This document shows, piece after piece, positions 12,947 to 19,415 of a DNA stretch of 20,305 bases. Below the pieces are notes generated by a model. The model ran no database searches. It was given only the letters and a program-made list of their open reading frames with translations, and was not told where the DNA came from. Position 1 is the stretch's first letter, and every line of letters starts with the position of its first letter. The stretch spans positions 1 through 20,305 of the forward strand of contig NZ_JBMGQR010000076.1 of NCBI RefSeq assembly GCF_049059935.1, given 5' to 3'. The position numbers and the translations under genes were made by a program. Source of the stretch: JAURVT01 sp049059935. GTDB taxonomy: Bacteria > Actinomycetota > Actinomycetes > Propionibacteriales > Nocardioidaceae.

Positions 12947-15367
12947 TCAGGCGAGCGGGGCGCGGAGGGTGACGGTGACGGGGTGGCGGTCGCCGGCGAC
13001 GTCGACCTCGTAGGAGCCCTCGGCGGCCCAGGCGCGCGTGGTGGTGCCGGACGGGTCGGCGACGTGGGCCAGGCCGACGGCGGCACCCACCGTCGCGCCC
13101 CAGGCGGCCGACGTCACCTGCCCGACGGCCACGCCGTCGCGGCGCAGCAGCTCGCCGCCCCACAGCATCGGCTCGGCCGCGTCGACCACGAACGACACGA
13201 GCCGCTTGCGCACGCCCTCGGCGCGGGCCTTCTCGACCGCGGCACGTCCGAGGAAGTCGACGTCGCCGTCCAGCTTGCAGGTGAAGAGCAGGCCGGACTC
13301 GACCGGTCCGACGTCGGGCGTCAGCTCCCTGCCGAACGCGCGGTACCCCTTCTCCAGGCGCAGCGCGTCGATCGCGTAGTACCCGGCGTCCACCAGGCCG
13401 AGGTCCGAGCCGGCCGCGTGCAGGTCGTCGTGCACGCCGGCGGCCGTCTCGGTGGGGACGTACAGCTCCCACCCCGGCTCGCCGACGTAGGTGATGCGGG
13501 TGGCGCGGACGGTCGCGTGCCCGCACCGCACCACGCGGCTGTCGCCGAGCGTCCAGTCGTCGCCGAGGTCGGGGGAGACCCGGGCGAGGATCTCGGCCGA
13601 GCGCGGACCCATCACCCCCAGCACGGCCCACGCCGACGTCACGTCGGTGACCACGACCCGGTGTCCGGGCGCGACGTGGCGACGCAGGTGGTCCAGGTCG
13701 CGCACGGTGGTGGCCGACGACGCGACGAGCAGGAAGACGTCGGCGGCGGTGCGGGTCACCGTCAGGTCGGACTCGTAGGTGCCGCGGGCGTTGAGCAGGC
13801 CGGTGTAGACGGTGCGCCCGACCGGGACGTCGACGTCGTTGGTGCACAGCCACTGCAGGTGCGCGAGCGCGTCGGGACCGGCCACCTCGTACTTGGAGAA
13901 CGACGTCTGGTCGAACACGGCCACGGCCTCGCGGGCGGCCCGCTGCTCGGCGGCGCACCACGGCACCCACGGCGGACGGCCCCAGGAGTACCGCAGCGTC
14001 GGGTCCTCACCGGGCGGGGCGAGGTAGTTGACGCGCTCCCACCCCATCCGGCTGCCGAACGACGCGTTCCGCGCGGCCAGCCGGTCGTGCAGCGGCGATC
14101 GACGCAGCCCGCGCCCGGACTCGGCCTCCCGGTTGGGCCACGGCACCGCGTAGTGCAGGCCGAGCACCTCGACGACGCGGTCGCGCAGCCAGGCGTCGTT
14201 GCCGTCGAACGGCGCGAATCGGCGGACGTCGACGCCGGTGAGGTCGCCGTCGGGCTCGCCCTCGGTGATCCAGGCGGCGAGCGCACGTCCGGCACCTCCG
14301 GCCGACGCGATGCCGACGGAGTTGAACCCGGCCGCGACGAAGAAGCCGCGCAGCCCGGGCGCCTCGCCCATGACGAACTGGTTGTCGGGCGTGAAGCTCT
14401 CGGGACCGTCGTAGAGCTTGCGGACGCCGGTGGTCTCCAGCGCCGGCACCCGGTGCACGCCCTGCTCCATCCACGGCCCGAAGTGGTCCCAGTCCTCGCC
14501 GAGCAGGCTGAACTCGAACGGGTACGGGATCTTGTCGGGGGCCACCCACGCCTGCGCGTCGGTCTCGAAGGCGCCGACGACCAGCCCGCCGACCTCCTCC
14601 TTCATGTACGTGCAGCCGTCGGGGTCCCGCAGGATCGGCAGGTCGGACGTGACGCCGTCGACCTGGTCGGTCACCGCGTAGTAGTGGTGCGCCGAGTGCA
14701 GCGGGACCGTGACGCCGACCCTGCGGGCCAGGGCGTTGGCCCACTGCCCGGCGCAGTTGACGACGACGTCCGCCTCGACGTCGCCGAGGTCGGTGCGCAC
14801 GCCGGTGACGGCGCCCCGCGACGTCAGGACGTCGAGCACCCGCACCTTCTCGACGACGCGCGCGCCGCGCAGCCGGGCGCCCTTGGCGAGCGACAGCGTG
14901 AGGTCGGTCGGGTTGGCGGTGCCGTCGTCGGGGAGCCAGATCGCGCCGAGGAGGTCGTCGGTGCGCATCAGCGGCCATCGCTCGCCGGCCTGCGCGGGCG
15001 TGAGCATCGCGCAGTCGAGGCCGTACGCCTCGGCGCTGGCGGCGGTGCGACGCAGCTGCGTCATCCGGTCGGGGGTGCGCGCGACGATCAGGCCGCCGTT
15101 GCGCTTGTAGCCCGTGGCCAGGCCGGTCTCGGCCTCGAGCCGCTCGTACAGCGAGGTGGAGTACTGCACGAGGCGGGTGCCGCTCTCGGACGCCCGCAGC
15201 TGCCCGACCAGGCCCGCGGCGTGCCAGGTGGTGCCCGACGAGAGCCTGCCCTGCTCGAGCAGCAGCACGTCGGTCCAGCCGCGCTCGGTGAGGTGGTAGG
15301 CCACGCTGGTGCCGATCACGCCGCCGCCCACGATCACGACGCGGGCACGGGAGGGCAGGTCAGGCAC
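12947..15367 (-). CDS. FAD-dependent oxidoreductase with GcvT-like folate domain (dimethylglycine/sarcosine dehydrogenase family)
   Basis: A protein of about 806 residues. An N-terminal DAO/FAD domain begins with the Rossmann motif VVIVGGGVIG (10-19); SGTTWHAAGLV places His49 where DMGDH and dimethylglycine oxidase carry covalent FAD. A linker domain (about 375-430) leads to a GcvT-type tetrahydrofolate-binding half (SPLHDRLAARNASFG..., VGEPGWELYVP, and ALRLEKGYRAFGRELTPDVG), ending in a GcvT C-terminal barrel. Such enzymes oxidise an N-methyl group and pass the carbon to tetrahydrofolate. The GTG at 15367 overlaps the kinase stop by 8 bases, so the genes are co-translated; the upstream extension is not supported. 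Dimethylglycine, sarcosine or another N-methyl amine are possible substrates; the sequence does not decide. Confidence 0.9.
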   Translation of the reverse strand: MPDLPSRARVVIVGGGVIGTSVAYHLTERGWTDVLLLEQGRLSSGTTWHAAGLVGQLRASESGTRLVQYSTSLYERLEAETGLATGYKRNGGLIVARTPDRMTQLRRTAASAEAYGLDCAMLTPAQAGERWPLMRTDDLLGAIWLPDDGTANPTDLTLSLAKGARLRGARVVEKVRVLDVLTSRGAVTGVRTDLGDVEADVVVNCAGQWANALARRVGVTVPLHSAHHYYAVTDQVDGVTSDLPILRDPDGCTYMKEEVGGLVVGAFETDAQAWVAPDKIPYPFEFSLLGEDWDHFGPWMEQGVHRVPALETTGVRKLYDGPESFTPDNQFVMGEAPGLRGFFVAAGFNSVGIASAGGAGRALAAWITEGEPDGDLTGVDVRRFAPFDGNDAWLRDRVVEVLGLHYAVPWPNREAESGRGLRRSPLHDRLAARNASFGSRMGWERVNYLAPPGEDPTLRYSWGRPPWVPWCAAEQRAAREAVAVFDQTSFSKYEVAGPDALAHLQWLCTNDVDVPVGRTVYTGLLNARGTYESDLTVTRTAADVFLLVASSATTVRDLDHLRRHVAPGHRVVVTDVTSAWAVLGVMGPRSAEILARVSPDLGDDWTLGDSRVVRCGHATVRATRITYVGEPGWELYVPTETAAGVHDDLHAAGSDLGLVDAGYYAIDALRLEKGYRAFGRELTPDVGPVESGLLFTCKLDGDVDFLGRAAVEKARAEGVRKRLVSFVVDAAEPMLWGGELLRRDGVAVGQVTSAAWGATVGAAVGLAHVADPSGTTTRAWAAEGSYEVDVAGDRHPVTVTLRAPLA

Positions 15368-16277
15368 GGGCCACCTCGTCGAGCAGGGACGTGTAGCCGT
15401 CGGACGTGAACGCGGCGGCGGCACCGTCGAGACGCTCGTCGCCCCAGCCGGTGAAGTCGAAGTCGAGCGGGCTCGAGCCGGCCTGGATGTAGCCCCACAG
15501 GGCCCAGCCGTACTGCGAGACCACGGCCTGCAGGCGCGTGCGCGCGACCAACCGGGCGTCGGGCCGCCCGAGGTAGCAGGTGACGAGGTCCTCGAGCGCG
15601 TCGTCGGACAGCCCGCACTCGGTGCAGGTGTTGCCGAGCTCGAAGAACGGGTCGTTGTTGCCCGAGTACTCGTAGTCGATCAGGTGCACGCGGGTGCCGT
15701 CGTCGACGACGTTGCCGGCGAGCAGGTCGTTGTTGCAGGGCTTGGTGGGCACCGGGTCGGACGCGAGCGCCGCGACGGCGCGCGCGAAGGCGCCGGCGTG
15801 GTCGTCGTAGTGGGCGGGGAACGCGAAGCCGCGCTCGTCGACGACCCGCCGGAACCTGGCCTGCCGGTCGGGCATGTGGAACTCGCCGACGAACCGCGGG
15901 CCCTCGTGCAGGCGGCGGGCCGCCGCGGCGAACCGGTGCAGGACGTCGGGGCGCGCGAGGTCGTCGTCGGTGCAGGTGGTGCCCTCGAGCCAGCCGATCA
16001 GCATGATCCGCAGGTCGGGCCGGTACTCCACGACGGGCGCGCCGACGCCCGTCGACGCCGCCGCCACCGAGTTCAGGTGCTCGGCCTCGCGGTCGATGCC
16101 GAGCAGCTCGGTGTCGGAGCGGCCGCACCGGGCGACGTAGGTGCCGTCCGGCGTCGTCACCTTGAGGTTCAGGTTGGTGAGCCCGCCCGACAGCTCCTCG
16201 ACGTGACGGGGGCGGCCCGCGAGGGCGGCCAGCTGCTCCAGCCGCTCCTCGTAGGTCGCGCGGTCGACGATCGGCAC
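15360..16277 (-). CDS. Choline/ethanolamine-kinase-like phosphotransferase (APH superfamily)
   Basis: A 305-residue cytosolic kinase-fold protein. GGLTNLNLKV (31-40) forms the ATP-binding strand-loop. PCNNDLLAGN (180-189) is the catalytic loop with Asp184 and Asn189, and LIDYEYSGNNDPFFELGN (199-216) is the metal-binding DFE-type motif characteristic of choline/ethanolamine kinases. The residue two before the catalytic Asp is Asn182, where most relatives have His (CHND). The GTG at 16277 follows the permease stop by 7 bases and the stop overlaps the next gene, so it belongs to a permease-kinase-FAD oxidoreductase operon. It presumably phosphorylates an amino alcohol brought in by the permease; the product's fate is not evident, since no phosphocholine/phosphoethanolamine-using gene is adjacent. 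Confidence 0.83.
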   Translation of the reverse strand: MPIVDRATYEERLEQLAALAGRPRHVEELSGGLTNLNLKVTTPDGTYVARCGRSDTELLGIDREAEHLNSVAAASTGVGAPVVEYRPDLRIMLIGWLEGTTCTDDDLARPDVLHRFAAAARRLHEGPRFVGEFHMPDRQARFRRVVDERGFAFPAHYDDHAGAFARAVAALASDPVPTKPCNNDLLAGNVVDDGTRVHLIDYEYSGNNDPFFELGNTCTECGLSDDALEDLVTCYLGRPDARLVARTRLQAVVSQYGWALWGYIQAGSSPLDFDFTGWGDERLDGAAAAFTSDGYTSLLDEVARA

Positions 16278-16284
16278 GGGACGG

Positions 16285-17820
16285 TCAGTCGTCGAACGCC
16301 TGCGTGACGGCGGGGTCGATGGTCATCTTCGGCCCGGTGAACCAGTGGCGCGCCGAGGCGAACCACCAGATCGCGAGCACGACGAGCGTGCCGATCGTGA
16401 GGATCGGCGCGTAGTTGACGCTGCTCCACGCGAACCCGTCGCTGAACGGGACGCCGGCGGGGGTGAAGGGGAGGATGAAGTACACGCAGATGACGGCGAT
16501 CTCGGCGACGGCGACGAGGTTCATCCACTTGTACTTCGAGCCCAGGGTCCACGAGCCCGCCTCGAACGCGTCGCCCATCCGCCAGCGCAGGAAGATCGGG
16601 ATCGCGAACGCGAGGTACAGGCCGATGACCGCGACGGAGGTGACGGCGTAGAACGCGGTGGGCACGCCACCGACGCTCTTGAGGGCCGGCAGCGTGATGA
16701 TGATGCCGATGACGGTCACGAACACGACCGCGTTGGCCGGCACCTTGGTGCGGGGGTTGACCTGCGACCACAGGCCCGAGCCGGGGATGGCCCGGTCGCG
16801 GCTGAACGCGAACGTCATGCGCGAGGCGCTCGTCAGGCACGCGATGGTGCAGAAGAACTGACCGGCGGTGGAGATCAGCAGGATGGTGAAGTGCCAGCCC
16901 TCGCCGAGGGCCTGGGAGAAGATCACGTCCACCGCGCCGAACCCCTCGTTGACGCCCTGCGGGTCCTGCACGGCGAACAGGAACGCGAGCAGCAGGAACC
17001 AGCCGCCGAGCGCGGAGTAGGCGATCGAGCGCCACACGCCCTTGGCCGCTCCCTCGGCGGCGCCCTGGGTCTCCTCCGACAGGTGCGCGGACGCGTCGAA
17101 GCCGGTGATCGTGTACTGCGTGAGCAGGAACCCCAGCGGCAGCACCAGGAACCAGTACTTGCCGTCGGAGAAGCCGGAGTTGTTGATCCGCTCGGTGAAG
17201 ACGAAGCCCATGCTCTGGTGGGTCTCGGGGACGATCACCAGGATCAGGATGACGACGGCGGCGCCGGCCACGTGCCACCAGACCGAGACGTTGTTGATGA
17301 CGGCGAGCAGGTGGCCGCTGAAGATGTTGAGGATCGCGGCGAGCGCGAACAGCACCACGAACAGCACGTAGACGCGGCCGAGGCTGTAGCTGTCGGCCCA
17401 GCCCTGGCTGATCGTCTGCAGGGTGAGGTCGAGGAAGGTCGCGCAGCCGTACGCGACCGACGCCGTCACCGCGAGCAGGCCGACGAGGTTGAGCCAGCCG
17501 GTGAAGAAGCCCGTCGCCGGGCCGCCCATCTTGGCCGCCCACCAGTAGATGCCGCCCGACGTCGGGTACGCCGAGACCAGCTCGGACATGGTGAAGCCGA
17601 TGATCAGGATGAACAGGCTGATGATCGGCCAGCCCCACGAGATCGCGACCGGGCCGCCGTTGTTCCAGGCCTGGCCGAACGTGGTGAAGCAGCCCGCCAG
17701 GATCGAGATGATCGAGAACGAGATCGCGAAGTTGGAGAAGCTGGACCAGCTGCGGCTGAGCTCCTGCTTGTAGCCGAGCTTGGCGAGCAGCTCGTCGTCC
17801 TTGGACAGTGCGTCGGACAT
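16285..17820 (-). CDS. APC-superfamily amine/amino-acid permease, amino acid-choline transporter (ACT) type
   Basis: A 511-residue membrane transporter with about 12 transmembrane segments. The start LAKLGYKQELSRSWSSFSNF followed by AISFSIISILAGCFTTFG is the signature of the ACT family (TC 2.A.3.4), which includes GABA permeases and yeast choline/ethanolamine permease Hnm1. SELVSAYPTSGGIYWWAAKM and ITGFDASAHLSEET are further family hallmarks. Substrates are expected to be choline, ethanolamine, GABA, polyamine or amino acid; coupling to a choline-kinase-like gene favours an amino alcohol (inference). The ATG at 17820 has GGAG 8 bases upstream. It heads the operon with the kinase and FAD oxidoreductase and lies 151 bases after the GntR gene, with an operator-like GGTCTAGA over its probable -35. 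Confidence 0.9.
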   Translation of the reverse strand: MSDALSKDDELLAKLGYKQELSRSWSSFSNFAISFSIISILAGCFTTFGQAWNNGGPVAISWGWPIISLFILIIGFTMSELVSAYPTSGGIYWWAAKMGGPATGFFTGWLNLVGLLAVTASVAYGCATFLDLTLQTISQGWADSYSLGRVYVLFVVLFALAAILNIFSGHLLAVINNVSVWWHVAGAAVVILILVIVPETHQSMGFVFTERINNSGFSDGKYWFLVLPLGFLLTQYTITGFDASAHLSEETQGAAEGAAKGVWRSIAYSALGGWFLLLAFLFAVQDPQGVNEGFGAVDVIFSQALGEGWHFTILLISTAGQFFCTIACLTSASRMTFAFSRDRAIPGSGLWSQVNPRTKVPANAVVFVTVIGIIITLPALKSVGGVPTAFYAVTSVAVIGLYLAFAIPIFLRWRMGDAFEAGSWTLGSKYKWMNLVAVAEIAVICVYFILPFTPAGVPFSDGFAWSSVNYAPILTIGTLVVLAIWWFASARHWFTGPKMTIDPAVTQAFDD

Positions 17821-17858
17821 CGCGGATCTCCGTGGGGGAGGGGCTGGGATGGCGTGAC

Positions 17859-17888
17859 GCTATACCCGCGGGGCGCAACCATCTAGAC
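17859..17888 (-). promoter_or_regulatory. Candidate permease promoter with HutC/DasR-like operator
   Basis: On the minus strand GTCTAGAT (17881-17888, preceded by G) resembles the GT-N-TA-N-AC core and the TGGTCTAGACCA sites bound by HutC-subfamily GntR regulators, with one half degraded. Exactly 17 bases separate its TCTAGA from TATAGC (17859-17864), a -10-like hexamer, so the site would sit over the -35 position. The transcript would start near 17852 and include the GGAG ribosome site. The HutC-type regulator gene is immediately upstream. Function inferred. Confidence 0.45.
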
Positions 17889-17971
17889 CTTTGACGAGGA
17901 CGCGCGGGAGATTTCATCCCCCCGCAACACGCGGATCGGGACGGGACGGGAGCAACCGGACGCGGCGCGCG

Positions 17972-18748
17972 TCAGCGGACCTGCGTCCGCAGGTGCACGC
18001 GCGTGCGGTCGGCGCGGTAGCGGTCGTGCGCCAGCTCGACCGGCAGACCGGCCGCGTCGTAGGCGATCCGGGTGACGAGCATGAGCGGTGCGTGCGGGCG
18101 GATGCCGAGCAGCGCGGCCTGCTCGGAGGTCGCCACGACGGGCTCGAGCCACTCGTCGGCGGTGCGCGGGGCGGCGTCGAAGTGCCGTCCCATCAGCTCG
18201 TAGATCGACCCGGTGAGGTCGTGGTCGGCGATCCCGTCGAACAGCGGGGCCGGCAACCAGGTCTCCTCCAGGGCGAGCGGCTCGTCGTCGGCCAGCCGGA
18301 CGCGGACGACGCGGTGCGCCGCCCCGCCTCCGGGCAGGGCGAGGCCCTCGGCGACGTCGGCCGGCGCGGTCTCCCGCGTCGCCGTCAGCACGCGCGCTCC
18401 GGCGCGGATCCGCGCACGGCGGAGCTGCTCGGTGAAGCCCAGCAGGCCGGTGAGGTCGAGCTCCACGCGCGGCCGGGTGACGAAGGTGCCGCCGCCTCGC
18501 CCGCGTCGACGCTCGACGAGCCCCCGTTGCTCCAAGGACGCGAGCGCCTGCCGCAGCGTCATCCGGCTGACGCCCAGCGCGGCGGCGAGGTCGCCCTCGG
18601 GAGGAAGCCGGTCGGTCGCGACCAGCCGTCCCTCGCGCACCAGCCCCGTCACCCACCGCTCGATCCGCGCGTGCGCGGGGTCGTCGCCGGCGTCCGTCAG
18701 GTCCGGACGCGCGTCGAACGCGTCGGCGGAGACCGTCAGGCGTCGCAT
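17972..18748 (-). CDS. GntR-family transcriptional regulator, HutC subfamily (UTRA domain)
   Basis: A 258-residue regulator. The N-terminal winged helix spans about residues 22-92 (LPPEGDLAAALGVSRMTLRQ is the recognition region, RRGRGGGTFV the wing). The UTRA ligand-binding domain follows (about 105-250), with ALEETWLPAPLFDGI, SIYELMGRHF and the C-terminal ELAHDRYRADRTRVHL typical of HutC/DasR/PhnF proteins. I chose the ATG at 18748 because a -10-like TACGAT ends 6 bases upstream and the longer frame has no family resemblance. It is upstream of, and on the same strand as, the permease-kinase-FAD operon and probably controls it through the GGTCTAGA site. Ligands of this subfamily are often phosphorylated metabolites or amines, which would suit the product of the kinase (inference). 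Confidence 0.88.
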   Translation of the reverse strand: MRRLTVSADAFDARPDLTDAGDDPAHARIERWVTGLVREGRLVATDRLPPEGDLAAALGVSRMTLRQALASLEQRGLVERRRGRGGGTFVTRPRVELDLTGLLGFTEQLRRARIRAGARVLTATRETAPADVAEGLALPGGGAAHRVVRVRLADDEPLALEETWLPAPLFDGIADHDLTGSIYELMGRHFDAAPRTADEWLEPVVATSEQAALLGIRPHAPLMLVTRIAYDAAGLPVELAHDRYRADRTRVHLRTQVR

Positions 18749-18754
18749 CCGGTG

Positions 18755-18760
18755 ATCGTA
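18755..18760 (-). promoter_or_regulatory. Candidate -10 element of the GntR gene
   Basis: TACGAT on the minus strand (18755-18760) fits the TAnnnT pattern and ends 6 bases before the ATG at 18748. Transcription would begin at the A of the start codon, giving a leaderless mRNA; no Shine-Dalgarno sequence is present. A -35 hexamer is not clear. Confidence 0.5.
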
Positions 18761-18789
18761 GAGCGCCGCACCACCCCGTCCGCCCGAGT

Positions 18790-18831
18790 TGTCGGTGGCT
18801 GGTGATGTCGGGGCATCACCACGCACCGACA
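18790..18831. terminator. Hairpin after the small membrane-protein gene
   Basis: Arms of 18 bases (18790-18807 and 18814-18831) pair except for a 2-base internal mismatch, with a 6-base loop (TCGGGG). It begins 9 bases after the stop of the membrane-protein gene, so it probably ends that minus-strand transcript before the GntR promoter. Its outer stem TGTCGGTG/CACCGACA and preceding CCCGAGT are shared with the hairpin at 19352-19401. Confidence 0.7.
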
Positions 18832-18840
18832 GGTCGGCGG

Positions 18841-19200
18841 TCAGTCGTCGTCGGGGCCGCGGGTGCCGAGCGCGGCGGCGACGTTGACGCCGACGATGCC
18901 CAGCCACGCGAGCGCGATGCCGCCGAGGCCCGCGGTGCCGCCCGCGATCGCGGTGATCGGGATGCCGGTGCCGAGCGAGACGTACGACAGCGCCACCGGG
19001 TAGCCACCGCTGCGTCGCCGCCGCGGCAGTAGCTCGGGCTGCCGACCCACCTGTGCCTGCACCCGCTGCTCGACGGCCTGGTCGATCCGCTCGACCAGCG
19101 AGTCGATCAGCGCCGGCTCGAACTCGGCCCCGAGCTCACCCCGCGCGGCGGCCGTGGCCCGCACGTCCTGGCCGAGGGAGTGTCGGTCGTTCTCGTCCAT
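18841..19200 (-). CDS. Small conserved-type membrane protein of unknown function
   Basis: A 119-residue protein. Residues 1-62 are hydrophilic and likely helical: a charged region with AARGELGAEFEPALIDSLVE followed by RIDQAVEQRVQAQV, which could form a short coiled coil. Then comes a basic stretch RRRR (55-58 area), and two hydrophobic segments (about 66-86 and 90-110) separated by a tight turn, ending in an acidic GPDDD tail. The positive-inside rule puts the N-terminal region in the cytoplasm. Similar short proteins (charged helix plus membrane hairpin) are widespread in actinobacteria without a known role. The ATG at 19200 has no clear ribosome site. The gene stands alone, bounded on both sides by related hairpins. 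No function can be assigned. Confidence 0.75.
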   Translation of the reverse strand: MDENDRHSLGQDVRATAAARGELGAEFEPALIDSLVERIDQAVEQRVQAQVGRQPELLPRRRRSGGYPVALSYVSLGTGIPITAIAGGTAGLGGIALAWLGIVGVNVAAALGTRGPDDD

Positions 19201-19351
19201 GGCTGCATCGTGCGCCAGGGTGGGGCATGTGTCGAGAGGTGCCCGCCGAGTCGGGCGACCTCCCGAGAACCAGGGCCGACCCGGACGGCCCCAGCGAGAC
19301 GAAACTAGGACGGCCGCGCGCGTCGTGCACGGCCGCTGTCCTGATCCTCCC

Positions 19352-19401
19352 GAGTTGTCGGTGCCTCAGAGGCCTATGGGCCCCTCAGGCACCGACAGCT
19401 C
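19352..19401. terminator. Hairpin after the FtsX-like permease gene
   Basis: GAGTTGTCGGTGCCT (19352-19366) pairs with AGGCACCGACAGCTC (19387-19401) with a single G-T wobble. The 20-base interior contains GGCC (19371-19374)/GGCC (19379-19382) and can extend the stem with two mismatches. It starts 14 bases after the stop of the minus-strand FtsX-like gene, a natural terminator position. It shares 15 bases (CCCGAGTTGTCGGTG) with the hairpin at 18783-18831. Confidence 0.72.
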
Positions 19402-19415
19402 CCAGGGATGCGGGG

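Noticed and set aside
12983..15409. An 808-codon open frame on the plus strand
   Set aside because: It lies exactly antisense to the FAD/GcvT oxidoreductase; in GC-rich DNA the antisense frame of a real gene often stays open. Its translation is repetitive in Arg, Gly, Val and Asp with no domain.
16345..17886. A 513-codon plus-strand frame
   Set aside because: Antisense shadow of the permease, composed mainly of Arg, Asp, Gly and Glu without hydrophobic structure or motifs.
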